Positions 1 to 8,854 of a stretch of 64,000 nt of DNA are shown here, piece after piece. How positions within the stretch are numbered: the stretch's first letter is position 1; every line of letters starts with the position of its first letter. The translations under genes and the position numbers were made by a program. Location of the stretch: assembly GCF_014696925.1 (NCBI RefSeq), contig NZ_JACJQY010000006.1, positions 1-64,000 of the forward strand, in the 5' to 3' direction. A model generated the notes under the pieces. It saw only the letters and a program-made list of their open reading frames with translations. It made no database searches and was not told the DNA's origin. Source of the stretch: Phormidium tenue FACHB-1050. GTDB lineage: Bacteria; Cyanobacteriota; Cyanobacteriia; Pseudanabaenales; Pseudanabaenaceae.

Positions 1-582
1 TTCCAAAGGGGGTACTCCCCTTTGGCAAGCGTAATGTTGCCGTCGAACAAAAATCAAGCGATAGCGCGATTTCTTGTCCGACGAGCAACATAGCTTGCGA
101 GCTGTTTTAGACATACCTCAAAGCACGGAAAATCGTTGCAGATCCGCATCGATCCGCACGATTTTGGGACAACATTGGGACGATTTTGGAACAATAAAAG
201 GTACGGTTATGGGAAACAAATTACACATGATTGTCACTCAACTGGTATAGATTTGCAACTCAAAATATAATACTTAAGACATATAAATCACTTTCTAAGT
301 ATAAAAAGTATCCAAGATAAGAATTGACTTGATACTATTTTGGTAAGCGGAATTCTTAGATTTCAGACATTGATAGGAATCACGCGGTTGTTAACAAATT
401 GTAAAAATCTCATCAAGCAAAGCAAACTAATATTCTTTCGCAATGGTTATGATTGAAAAAAGCAATAAACTGGGAGGTGATCGAACCAGTATAAAAATTA
501 ATCTGGGTCAAAGATTTCTATGTTAGGGAAGTTTTTGGCAACAGTTTAGGGAAATAAGTCCACCCAAACAGCATTTAAATCA
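1..582. other. Non-coding left end, possible oriT region
   Basis: No convincing gene lies here. A stem-loop sits at 3-25 (CCAAAGGGG and CCCCTTTGG arms). A 15-bp direct repeat, ACGATTTTGG(G/A)ACAA, occurs at 158-172 and 180-194, so the copies are 22 bp or about two helical turns apart. GATCCGCA is also repeated at 141 and 151. The region lies immediately upstream of a TraK-like HTH gene. In RP4 the traK gene adjoins the transfer origin, so these repeats are candidate binding sites for that protein. No nic consensus was recognised, so the oriT idea is inference. Confidence 0.35.
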
Positions 583-1176
583 ATGATTGAAGTTCCCTCC
601 CGCTCATCGTTAGCGGACTTAGATACGGATAAATTGGTAGCTTTATCAGAGCGATGGGTCAATGAACCCCAGAAGAAAACCAACCCCAAAACCAAACTCG
701 ATATCATCCGAACCTTGGAAAGTGGGATTAGATCTTTAATCGCTTTGGGATATACCTTTGAAGAAGTCAGCAACAAACTGACAAACGAACTACACATTGC
801 TATCTCTGGTGAGACAGTACGAAAGTATTTACAGAAGATCGATGTGGAAAATAAAAAGGCGGCAGCAAAAGCCAAACGTGATGCGACTAAAGCCGCAAAA
901 GCCTTGGGTGCTCCTGCGCTGTCAATTTTGCCGTCAGAACCCGCAAAGTTTTCGGATGATTATCCTAGTTCACCGCCTATTAATCAGAATGTTATCGGCT
1001 TGACCAAAGACATTCAACCTACAACTACCAGAATAAATTCAGACTTAAAACAGACTAATCAGGCTGAGTCTAGCAAGCCCAAAAGTATCGTCCCCAAGTC
1101 TGTCCCTGTAGACGATGACGACGATGATGACTACTTAGCACAACAGAAAATCTTGAAACACTACAATCGTTACTAG
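583..1176 (+). CDS. TraK/StbA-like HTH DNA-binding protein
   Basis: A 197-aa protein with a helix-turn-helix-like segment at about residues 50-85 (GYTFEEVSNKL, then SGETVRKYLQ). This resembles the DNA-binding part of RP4 TraK-type relaxosome accessory proteins. The remainder is a charged, probably disordered linker rich in K and A, then S/P/T, ending with a run of seven aspartates near residue 175. It is the first gene of a three-gene rightward operon with a ParA-like ATPase and a membrane protein, the same order as traK-traL-traM. It probably binds the repeats upstream. The ATG has only a weak Shine-Dalgarno sequence. A plasmid-stability (StbA-like) role is the main alternative. Confidence 0.6.
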   Translation: MIEVPSRSSLADLDTDKLVALSERWVNEPQKKTNPKTKLDIIRTLESGIRSLIALGYTFEEVSNKLTNELHIAISGETVRKYLQKIDVENKKAAAKAKRDATKAAKALGAPALSILPSEPAKFSDDYPSSPPINQNVIGLTKDIQPTTTRINSDLKQTNQAESSKPKSIVPKSVPVDDDDDDDYLAQQKILKHYNRY

Positions 1177-1187
1177 GAGGTAACCTT

Positions 1188-1907
1188 ATGGCAATTATTA
1201 ACCTGATCGATGGTGAAAAAGGTGGGGTGGGCAAAAGTTGGGTTGCTCGTACCATGCTCCAATACCTTAAGGATCGTGCCATCCCGTTAGCTGGCATTGA
1301 AGCGGATCGTAGCAATCCCACTGTCCTCAACATTTACAAGGACAGCAAGGCGGCTTTTTTCTCCGAAAATGAAAAAATGGCAGATGTCCCTGATTCTATT
1401 TTTGACTATGCGCTCAAGAAAACTGTCGTGGTCAATTTACCCGCTCAAGCTCATCGCGCGGTATCGCAATGGATTAACACCAAAGGTTTACTAGACTTGG
1501 GCAAAGAGCATGGCGTGTCTTTCATCAAGTGGTTCGTCAGTGATGGTGAAAGTGACTCAATCGAGCTATTCATTGAGTCTCTGGAACATTACCAAGGCTA
1601 CATCACCCATGTGTTTATCAAAAACTGGGGTCGCTGTGATGAATGGGGCTATTTCCATGAGCATGAAGCAATCCAGAAGGCGATCGCCGAATATGGTGTA
1701 GCCGTGATTGATTTTCCAAAATTGGGAGATGGTAGGCGCATTGAAATCAATGCTAAACGCCTAACTTTTGATGAGGCTTCTAACTACTCCGAATTTGGCA
1801 TCATTGGCAGGAATCAAATCAAAACCTTCCTCAGAGATGCTTACAAAGCCTTTGAGTCCACCAATCTCTTGCCTCAAAACGTCCAGAAAAAAGAAGCAAA
1901 ATCCTAG
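1188..1907 (+). CDS. TraL/StbB-like ParA-family ATPase
   Basis: A 239-aa P-loop ATPase of the ParA/MinD/Mrp superfamily. The deviant Walker A motif GEKGGVGKS lies at residues 9-17. The segment VVVNLPAQ near residue 85 matches the D/N-L-P-A-Q motif common in TraL, StbB and MobD proteins and separates it from ordinary ParA. The start is well supported by AGGAGG seven bases upstream of the ATG. It follows the HTH gene by 11 bp and is followed after one base by a membrane-protein gene. In the relatives this ATPase works in plasmid transfer or intracellular positioning. The exact role here is inferred from gene order. Confidence 0.75.
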   Translation: MAIINLIDGEKGGVGKSWVARTMLQYLKDRAIPLAGIEADRSNPTVLNIYKDSKAAFFSENEKMADVPDSIFDYALKKTVVVNLPAQAHRAVSQWINTKGLLDLGKEHGVSFIKWFVSDGESDSIELFIESLEHYQGYITHVFIKNWGRCDEWGYFHEHEAIQKAIAEYGVAVIDFPKLGDGRRIEINAKRLTFDEASNYSEFGIIGRNQIKTFLRDAYKAFESTNLLPQNVQKKEAKS

Positions 1908-1908
1908 T

Positions 1909-2595
1909 ATGAATAGCGATCCTCAACCCAAAACCTATCTAGATATTGCCATCCATGACTACGATCCGACTGTCAAAGCCAAAATTTACGAGATTGTGGC
2001 TAAGTCTGGCATTCCCCAGAACGATCCTTACATTGCGATTTTTCTGTCCAATGCTCAAGTGGCGGCTACGGTTGCTACTGCGCCCAACCTGCTCCAAAGT
2101 GCCTTAGCCAAAGGCTTTGATGTTGGTATCCAAAAGTTTCGCGACTTTCTAGCAACTCTGCGTGAGACTGCGGTTAAGGAGCAGGAGGTGGCAATTAGTC
2201 AGGCGATCGCGAATATCATCAAAAACAAACAGCATCAGGAATCCCAAGGTTATTGGCGGGCGATTAGCTTACCCTTCATTGGTTTCTGTGCGGGGATGTT
2301 GATGATTGGCTTAGCTGCGGGTCTGATTTCGGGATTGGCGATCGCCAAGGTTGTATCTCCTCAACCTAGTCTCAATCCCCAGACTACAAAGGATTTGGAC
2401 TGGTTAGCTAGTGATGATGGCAAACTTGCCAAGAATCTCGTGGAATGGAATCGGGACATTTTGAAGACCTGTCTGCAAGACCAGCAAAACCTTAAGGATG
2501 CTTTGATTATTCTCAATGGTAAGTACGTTACTAAAGGTTTGTGCGCTCTCTGGGTTTTGCCTGAAAGCCAGAGAGTATATGAAGATCGGCGTTGA
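1909..2595 (+). CDS. TraM/StbC-like membrane protein
   Basis: A 228-aa protein read from the ATG one base after the TAG of the ATPase gene. The N-terminal part contains SGIPQNDPYIAIFLS (residues 33-47), like the 'DDP' segment near the start of RP4 TraM. An alpha-helical region follows, with one strong transmembrane segment at about residues 117-145. It completes the TraK-TraL-TraM-like trio and probably anchors the ATPase or relaxosome to the inner membrane. The last dozen codons run into a repeated stem-loop unit, so the natural C-terminus may have been altered by that repeat. Confidence 0.6.
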   Translation: MNSDPQPKTYLDIAIHDYDPTVKAKIYEIVAKSGIPQNDPYIAIFLSNAQVAATVATAPNLLQSALAKGFDVGIQKFRDFLATLRETAVKEQEVAISQAIANIIKNKQHQESQGYWRAISLPFIGFCAGMLMIGLAAGLISGLAIAKVVSPQPSLNPQTTKDLDWLASDDGKLAKNLVEWNRDILKTCLQDQQNLKDALIILNGKYVTKGLCALWVLPESQRVYEDRR

Positions 2596-2866
2596 TTTTG
2601 TTGCGCCGATCATTAATCGAAAAAACACTATATCCAATGAATTGGTTATAGTGTTTTTTTACCAACTAAAGAGCCTCTCTAAAAATAGCTTTATTCTCAA
2701 TAATGCAAGGTTGAAACCCTTGATTTATCGTTACTATTGTCAATAATATAGAGATACCCTAAATGTTAGTGACCTCTCTGGGTATGGTGCTGAAACCCAG
2801 AGGGTATATGAAGATCAGCGTTGATTTTGGTTACGCATATCATTAATCGAAAAAAACACTATATTC
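2546..2866. repeat. Duplicated stem-loop unit
   Basis: Two imperfect direct copies of a roughly 90-bp unit lie at 2546-2634 and 2775-2866. Each has a GC-rich hairpin (CTCTCTGG/CCAGAGAG in the first, CTCTGGG/CCCAGAG in the second), then GTATATGAAGATC(G/A)GCGTTGATTTTG-like sequence, then an ATTAATCGAAAAAA-CACTAT segment. The hairpin stem is kept although its bases differ, which hints at selection on RNA or DNA structure. The first copy overlaps the 3' end of the TraM-like gene. Confidence 0.6.
2621..2660 (+). terminator. Rho-independent terminator after the Tra-like trio
   Basis: A long stem of AAAAACACTATA-CCAAT against ATTGG-TATAGTGTTTTT, with a single mismatch and a two-base loop, ends in a T-run. 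It follows the TraM-like stop at 2595 and can work in both directions because the stem is flanked by A and T runs. Confidence 0.75.
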
Positions 2867-2932
2867 AATAATCTGATTAATATGTTTTTGTAAACAAGTA
2901 ACATTTACAGCAAAAGCTATTCATAATGCAGA

Positions 2933-4069
2933 TTACTTAACCTTTGTATTTGAAATTAGCAGATCTAATGCTTTTCCAGTTGCTTCCATATTTTCGGCTG
3001 GGATGATGGCTTGCTGCTTATTTTTTTTGGGTTTCGGCTGCCTTGGTTTCATCTGGTTGCGATCGCTGTTCTCAATCCTGCCTCGCTTCCTGATTTCATA
3101 TCCATGTCTAATTAACACGGCTCTAACCGTGGAATCGCTCAGTCCAAAGACTGCGCCCACTTCGTCTAGGCTCATTGGTTTGCTATATAGCTCCCAATAT
3201 TTCTGGGCGATCGCTTGTTCTTCTTTGAAAGCGGCGGCTTTTGCTCTGCGTGCTACTTCGGAAATGTCGATTCCTGCTTGGACAATGACCCGTTCTATGG
3301 TTTTACCTGACAGGTCAAATAGCTTACCCACTTCCTCAAAGTCTAACCCGCCTTCATTTATCAGTTGCCAATATTCTTTGGCACGGTTGTAGTTCTTAAG
3401 GCGCTTGAGCTTTTGGTTATCTTCACGTCTCTGCCTGATTCGCATCAAGATCTGACGACGCTCTTTTTGTTTGGGTGTTAGTTTTGGTGTGGGTAAGCCT
3501 GCGATGCCTCCCAGCTTGTGTTTTAGCTTAAAGGTGGGACGATTTTTGGAGTCTACGCTTTGCCTAATTGGGTAGCCATTGCGCTTTAGTTCTCGCAGGA
3601 TAATTGGATGGGATACTCCAAATAGTTCTGCGGTTTCTCTTAGGGTTAAGTGGTGATCGTTATAGGCTTTGTGATACTGGGCGGCGCGATTGGCTGAGGT
3701 GACTAAATCGATCCCTCGGCGGATGGGAATGCCATGCTTTTCTAGGACTTGGTTGAGGGTCTTAGCTGAGATATTGAGCTTCTGGACTACGGCTGTCCTT
3801 GTCACTCCTGTTTGGTATAGGGCGATCGCCTGTTCTTCTTTTGACATCCTTGTATGGCTCATGCGCGCATGTTTGGGTCTAAATTCACTAAACCCTGACG
3901 CGACCATCGCGTTATATACCGTCGAAACCGATACCTGATAGTGTTTTGCTATGTCTCGAATTGGGTAGTTTGATTCTTTGTACAGCCTAATATACTCAGA
4001 TACATCGGGCATAACTCTAGGAGTCTTCACCTTTGGACTTTTCTTCTTGTCTGCTTTTTGCTTTTTCAT
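2933..4069 (-). CDS. Protein with five tandem HTH units
   Basis: A 378-aa basic protein built from five helix-turn-helix units that share the pattern Y/W-x-L-Y...I/L-x-E-V-A-x-x-F-x-V-S-x-x-T-V-x-x-V-L-x-x-x-G. Unit centres include DIAKHYQVSVSTVYNAM, AVVQKLNISAKTLNQVL, ETAELFGVSHPIILREL, EVGKLFDLSGKTIERVI and EVGAVFGLSDSTVRAVL. The first three lie in the N-terminal half and the last two in the C-terminal half, divided by a K/R-rich linker around residues 185-230. No recombinase catalytic motif is visible, so it looks like a DNA-binding protein for an extended site. It is a single leftward gene; its promoter must lie in 4070-4257. Confidence 0.7.
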   Translation of the reverse strand: MKKQKADKKKSPKVKTPRVMPDVSEYIRLYKESNYPIRDIAKHYQVSVSTVYNAMVASGFSEFRPKHARMSHTRMSKEEQAIALYQTGVTRTAVVQKLNISAKTLNQVLEKHGIPIRRGIDLVTSANRAAQYHKAYNDHHLTLRETAELFGVSHPIILRELKRNGYPIRQSVDSKNRPTFKLKHKLGGIAGLPTPKLTPKQKERRQILMRIRQRREDNQKLKRLKNYNRAKEYWQLINEGGLDFEEVGKLFDLSGKTIERVIVQAGIDISEVARRAKAAAFKEEQAIAQKYWELYSKPMSLDEVGAVFGLSDSTVRAVLIRHGYEIRKRGRIENSDRNQMKPRQPKPKKNKQQAIIPAENMEATGKALDLLISNTKVK

Positions 4070-4257
4070 TGACTAGCCCTCAATATTCAAGTGCGTTTTG
4101 TGATGTTTGACGATATCTATATGTCGAAAATATATATAAAAGGGTAGAATTTGGTAAAAGTATTCCCAAAAATAATTTTTTCTACTATGCTTTACTAAAT
4201 TAATTTTGTCAGAAATAACAATAGATGCAAATTTAGACAGGATCTATCGGCGCTATT

Positions 4258-5529
4258 ATGATCTCACATTTTATAAAAACATTTGTGCAAAACACAACAT
4301 TTTTAGACTGTGTTTTTAGATCTGTAGGAATTACTGGAATTCTTACTGGATATGGTTTTGGTGCATTATCTCCTGTAAAAGCTGAGACAATTTCCAATCT
4401 GTTAGCAACATCGGATATTAGTCTGAAAGTCTCTCCAAATGTTGGTGCTAAATTACACCAAGTCCAAACAGGAGATACTCTGTATAGCCTAACTCAGATG
4501 TATCAGGTTGATGCGGCGGCGATCGCTACTTCTAATGGTCTCAGTGCTGGGACTGCGTTGACGATAGGCACTCAACTTGTCATTCCTCCTGTTGATAGCA
4601 TTATCTACAAAGTCCATCCTAACGACACTCTCAGTCAGGTGGCAAGCTTATATCAAGTACCACAGGATGAGATCGCCAAGGCTTCAGGGCTGCTGACTCC
4701 AGATGATCTCAGCATTGAGCAACCTCTGGTCATCCCTGGAGATGTCAAAAGTCTACTCACGCACCGAGAAGAAAAAACCATACAGGATCTCACTCTCAAG
4801 CGAGATCTCCTCCGTCAAAGGCTTCAACAGATTGATAGCTCTCTTCCTGCTCTAAACAGCGCAAATACTGTGCCACCAATCCTGACTGCTAAAAGTTGGT
4901 CATCGAGATTTCATTTTCAAGCAGATAATATCCCTGCCGAGCTAGCGATACTCCCTCAATCAGAGGCTCGTATGACTACAGTAGAACTGTTTCAATTGAC
5001 TAGAGATGTGGAAAACCTTGATAGTTGGCTCAATCGTCATAAACAGGTAGCTGCCTCGAGCAAGTTTCAGGAAGCACCAGTCAATCCACCAGCTAGAGCT
5101 TCTTTAAGCATACCTACTCCTCCTGACAATTCATCTTCTCCTGATAATTCACCGATGATGATTTGGCCCACTGAAGGAACGATTTCTTCTGGTTTCGGCT
5201 GGCGTTGGGGTAGAGTCCATAAAGGTATTGATATTGCCGCGCCTGTTGGTACTCCTGTCTGGGCAGTTGCCTCTGGTGTGGTTGAGTTTGCGGGTTGGGA
5301 TGATAGTGGCTATGGCAATATGATCGATATCCGTCATCACGACGGTTTCCTTACTCGTTATGCTCATCTCAGCGATATCTATGCTCAACAAGGATCTGTA
5401 GTCAATCAGTCCCAAGTGATTGGTGCTGTCGGTACTACAGGTAACAGTACGGGTCCTCATCTACATTTTGAAATTATCCCCCTATCGGGTGTTGCGGTCG
5501 ATCCGATTTCTTATCTCGCAAAACGTTAA
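4258..5529 (+). CDS. LysM-M23 cell-wall peptidase
   Basis: A 423-aa exported protein. A hydrophobic stretch near residues 15-45 ends in ALSPVKAE and acts as a probable signal sequence. Two LysM peptidoglycan-binding domains follow, at about 64-109 (VQTGDTLYSLTQMY) and 120-162 (VHPNDTLSQVASLY). After a coiled linker comes a C-terminal M23 (LytM) domain with the zinc-ligand motifs HKGIDIA and HLHFE near residues 320-405. It should cleave peptide cross-links in peptidoglycan. On a plasmid next to Tra-like genes it could open the wall for a transfer apparatus, but cyanobacteria also carry many such enzymes for division. Confidence 0.88.
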   Translation: MISHFIKTFVQNTTFLDCVFRSVGITGILTGYGFGALSPVKAETISNLLATSDISLKVSPNVGAKLHQVQTGDTLYSLTQMYQVDAAAIATSNGLSAGTALTIGTQLVIPPVDSIIYKVHPNDTLSQVASLYQVPQDEIAKASGLLTPDDLSIEQPLVIPGDVKSLLTHREEKTIQDLTLKRDLLRQRLQQIDSSLPALNSANTVPPILTAKSWSSRFHFQADNIPAELAILPQSEARMTTVELFQLTRDVENLDSWLNRHKQVAASSKFQEAPVNPPARASLSIPTPPDNSSSPDNSPMMIWPTEGTISSGFGWRWGRVHKGIDIAAPVGTPVWAVASGVVEFAGWDDSGYGNMIDIRHHDGFLTRYAHLSDIYAQQGSVVNQSQVIGAVGTTGNSTGPHLHFEIIPLSGVAVDPISYLAKR

Positions 5530-5577
5530 ACTGAGCATTTTTTAACAAAACTATAGTTATTTTACTTAATATTAAAG

Positions 5578-8500
5578 ATGAAATCAACAACTTTAGATCT
5601 ACATTCTTTCTCTGATTTAGTTTACCGTGAATGGATTGATGGCAGTGCGATCTCGCCCGAACTTTTTACTGCTAATGTAGAAATTATAGCAGATGAAATT
5701 ATTGAAAGTGGTGGTGAAGTCAACTACCCCATTCATGAGGCTCTGAATTGGAATCCTGCTAAGTGGCGTACTGTCTGGCAATCTGGGAAACAACAACGTC
5801 CCGAGCTATTTGGAGCGCTCATTCATTCTTGGAATCCCATTCTCGGCAAGTCTGAAGTATTCCAAGTCAAGCTTAGCAATCCTCTGATCGATCAGAAAAA
5901 GGGTAAACCCCGTAAGTATGAGAATCCTGCTAAACGCGGTCAGGTCGGTGGGTTTGCTTTAGTTCCTAATTCAATTTGGCAAAAGGTCGCCGATCGCTAT
6001 GGTCTGGAGGTTGATTTCTCGGCTTTACCTGATTCTGTTAATTTTTGGTCTTGGGTAGCTGCCCATCCTGAAATTCCTATTTTCATCTGTGAGGGTATGA
6101 AAAAGGCTTGCTGCTTATTATCTCAGGGTTATGTGGCGATCGCTTTAAGTGGGATTACGATGGGGCGGATACAGGGGGCAGATGGCAAGTTGGCTCTGCA
6201 ACCCTATCTAGCTAAGTTTGCTATTCCTAAGCGTCAGGTCTGTTTCTGCTTTGATGCTGAAACTAAGGAAAAAACTAAGCATGATGTTTTTCTTGCTACG
6301 GTCAAGACGGGCAAGCTATTTGCAGATGCTGATTGTCTCGTTAAGGTACTTGAGCTGCCTTTGCTAGAAGGTACTGATAAAACTGGGGTTGATGATTTCA
6401 TTGTTGAGCGCGGTATTGATGCTTTTCATCAGGTTTACTTAGCTGCTATCTCCCTCAATACCTACACTTGGGAACATCAACAAGATTGCCAACTTACATT
6501 CAAGCCGTTTAAGAGTTTATCTATGAACGTGATGTTTCAATTGGATCGATATGAAATCCCCGATTACATTCCTAAAACTGGGATTGTGGCGCTGCAATCG
6601 GCTAAAGGGACTGGCAAGACTAAGGCAATTGCAGCGATCGTTGCGGGCACAGATAAGTTGGCTTTGCTCGGTCATCGTGTCAGTTTGGTTCGCAATCTAT
6701 GTAAGGTAATGAATGCAGATTTCAAAGGCGATCTCGATATGGCTGATGGACAGTTTATTACGGATTCTGCTTATTCTGCTCGTGTTGGAGCCTGCGTCGA
6801 TAGCTTACTTGCTTTCGATCCCCGTCAATTTGTTGATTGCGATCTCGTCATTGATGAGGTAGAGCAAGTACTCAGACATTTGATTTCAGGTTCAACCTGT
6901 AATAAGGATGGCAAACGCTCGGCTCTGCTTGCTCGTTTACATATTTTGGTAAAAGTCGCCAGACGGGTAATTGTTGCCGATGCCGATCTCTCCGATATTA
7001 GCTTGAACTATCTCCAAGCTTTGCGTGGTGATGGTTCTGATGTCTTTTTGATTAAGAATGAGTACCAAACTGAAGGCTATCCTGCAAGGTTCATTGTTGC
7101 AAATAACGATGTGCCGATTATTCAGGAGTTGCTGGCGGATGTCACTAAGGGTCATCGTGTTTTTGTGGCTACAGATAGCAAGTCTAGTAGTAAGGCGATC
7201 GCTAAGCTGGTTGAGAAAATTAGGGCGATTCGTCCCAAGATAAGAGTTTTGCTTTTCAATTCTGATACCAGTGGCGGTCGCCATGAAACGGATTTTATGA
7301 GCAATATTAATAAGCGGGTGTTCAACTACGATGTGATTATTGCCACGCCTTCGATGAGTACGGGTGTTTCCATTGAGGTCAAGCGCTTTCATAAGGTCTA
7401 TGGGTTGTTCTATGGTACGGTCACAGATGCGGATGCGAGTCAAGCTTTGTCGCGGGTTAGGGATAATGTTCCCCGCACTGTTTGGTGTGCCGAACGTGGG
7501 ATTAATTTCTGCAAAATAGACCGTTCTTCTTCTCCGATTCATCTCAAAAATACGCTCAGGAATCGCTGGGATCGCGAGGTTAGTCTTATTCGTGCGGGCT
7601 TAGGGGATTCGTTACTACCTATCGTGGATCATGCTTCTCTAGACAATCCTCACATTGACCTTTGGGCAAGTGTTGAGGCGAGAACCAATGCGGCGATGTG
7701 GGCTTTGCGAGACTATTTGCTCGAACGCCTTGTGTTTGAGGGCAATCAGGTTACGGTCGTGATGATCGGTAATGATGATTCTGGCAAGTCGATCAAGGAG
7801 GCTCTAGCTCAGACGAGGCAAGAGCGTTACCAAGCTGTCTCTAGGGCAAAAATCCTATCTCCCTCTGAACAAAAAAAGTTAATCTCAAATGAGTCTCAGT
7901 CGTATCAAGATTTATTGGATCTAGAAAAAACTGCGATCGCCAAGTTTTATTGTCTCGATCAAGTTTCTCCTGAATTGGTGGAATACGATCGCGATGGGCA
8001 ACGCCGATCGGAGATTCTTAAATTGGAAGCTTTGTTTCAATCGGATCTTGTCATTGAATCCGATGTTCGTGCGTTTACTCGTCAAGCGAAGTTTGGCATG
8101 GGTATTTTCCTGCCAGATCAGCCTTGTCATGAATTGGGGCGCTATATCAGATCGGGTTTAGGTTTGAAGGAGTTACTCAATCCTGATGTTCAATACACTG
8201 ATGCAGATCTGGAGGATTTAGGTAGTCTTTGTCGGCAGTTTGCTACGGATATCAAAAGGTACTTGGGCTTCAATGTCCCCCAAGATGCTACCAATATTTG
8301 GATTTTTCGGATTCTCTGCAATCAGCTTGGTGTCAAAATCTGTTCTAAGCGCATTCATGGCGATCAGGGAATGATTAATGTTTGTTGGCTTGATGCTGAT
8401 GCTTGGCATCAGTTGCAGGCGATTCTCGAAAGACGCTCGGCATCTCGGCAACAGGTGGCGGTTACTCAACCCGTTTCTTGCGATCGCCCCCCCCTTATAA

Positions 8501-8718
8501 CAAATGATTGTGAGGGGGCGATCGCAAGAAACGGCAAGTTTGCGATTTGGACTAGGCTGATTGCTACAGTCACTTATCTACGCCATTTACTCACATCGGA
8601 TATTTCCCCTTATCACCCTCTGTACAAGCTCAAAAAACAGCTATCAGTCTTGTTTTTCAACTTCCAAGTCATATTCAATTCAAAATTATTCTTGACTTGC
8701 TCTCAGGTCATCCCGTAA
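5578..8718 (+). CDS. CyRepA1-like plasmid replication protein
   Basis: A 1046-aa protein with two parts. Residues about 125-290 form a DUF3854/Toprim-like domain, with FICEGMKKA (E172), CFDAE (about 225) and VDDFI (271). Residues about 330-700 form an SF1/SF2-type helicase with Walker A AKGTGKT (342-348), Walker B DLVIDE (422-427) and a late motif QALSRVRD. This architecture matches the cyanobacterial large-plasmid replication proteins called CyRepA1 (Slr7037 of pSYSA is the type). It probably binds the origin and unwinds or primes it. The last 80 residues are interrupted by a palindrome at 8471-8534 and look non-native, so the ancestral stop may have been displaced. Confidence 0.75.
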   Translation: MKSTTLDLHSFSDLVYREWIDGSAISPELFTANVEIIADEIIESGGEVNYPIHEALNWNPAKWRTVWQSGKQQRPELFGALIHSWNPILGKSEVFQVKLSNPLIDQKKGKPRKYENPAKRGQVGGFALVPNSIWQKVADRYGLEVDFSALPDSVNFWSWVAAHPEIPIFICEGMKKACCLLSQGYVAIALSGITMGRIQGADGKLALQPYLAKFAIPKRQVCFCFDAETKEKTKHDVFLATVKTGKLFADADCLVKVLELPLLEGTDKTGVDDFIVERGIDAFHQVYLAAISLNTYTWEHQQDCQLTFKPFKSLSMNVMFQLDRYEIPDYIPKTGIVALQSAKGTGKTKAIAAIVAGTDKLALLGHRVSLVRNLCKVMNADFKGDLDMADGQFITDSAYSARVGACVDSLLAFDPRQFVDCDLVIDEVEQVLRHLISGSTCNKDGKRSALLARLHILVKVARRVIVADADLSDISLNYLQALRGDGSDVFLIKNEYQTEGYPARFIVANNDVPIIQELLADVTKGHRVFVATDSKSSSKAIAKLVEKIRAIRPKIRVLLFNSDTSGGRHETDFMSNINKRVFNYDVIIATPSMSTGVSIEVKRFHKVYGLFYGTVTDADASQALSRVRDNVPRTVWCAERGINFCKIDRSSSPIHLKNTLRNRWDREVSLIRAGLGDSLLPIVDHASLDNPHIDLWASVEARTNAAMWALRDYLLERLVFEGNQVTVVMIGNDDSGKSIKEALAQTRQERYQAVSRAKILSPSEQKKLISNESQSYQDLLDLEKTAIAKFYCLDQVSPELVEYDRDGQRRSEILKLEALFQSDLVIESDVRAFTRQAKFGMGIFLPDQPCHELGRYIRSGLGLKELLNPDVQYTDADLEDLGSLCRQFATDIKRYLGFNVPQDATNIWIFRILCNQLGVKICSKRIHGDQGMINVCWLDADAWHQLQAILERRSASRQQVAVTQPVSCDRPPLITNDCEGAIARNGKFAIWTRLIATVTYLRHLLTSDISPYHPLYKLKKQLSVLFFNFQVIFNSKLFLTCSQVIP
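8471..8534. repeat. Perfect 21-bp inverted repeat containing HIP1
   Basis: Arms at 8471-8491 and 8514-8534 are exact reverse complements, each carrying TTGCGATCGCCCCC or its complement, around a 22-bp A+T-rich loop. The palindrome is translated as part of the replication protein's C-terminus. It resembles the short REP- or MITE-like palindromes scattered in cyanobacterial genomes and may be a recent insertion. Confidence 0.8.
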
Positions 8719-8854
8719 TTTCAGAATTATCGAGTAACCCAGATGTTTTCACGGAAAGCTATCATATAAAAATCAGTCATTTTAGGGAGATATATCATCT
8801 CTAAGGTTTGAGGTGGGGCAATCCTTGTTTAGAAATTTTATGACGGAGTCCTAT

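Noticed and set aside
6937-7542. 201-codon minus-strand frame within the replication gene
   Set aside because: Shadow of the well-supported helicase domain; no motif of its own.
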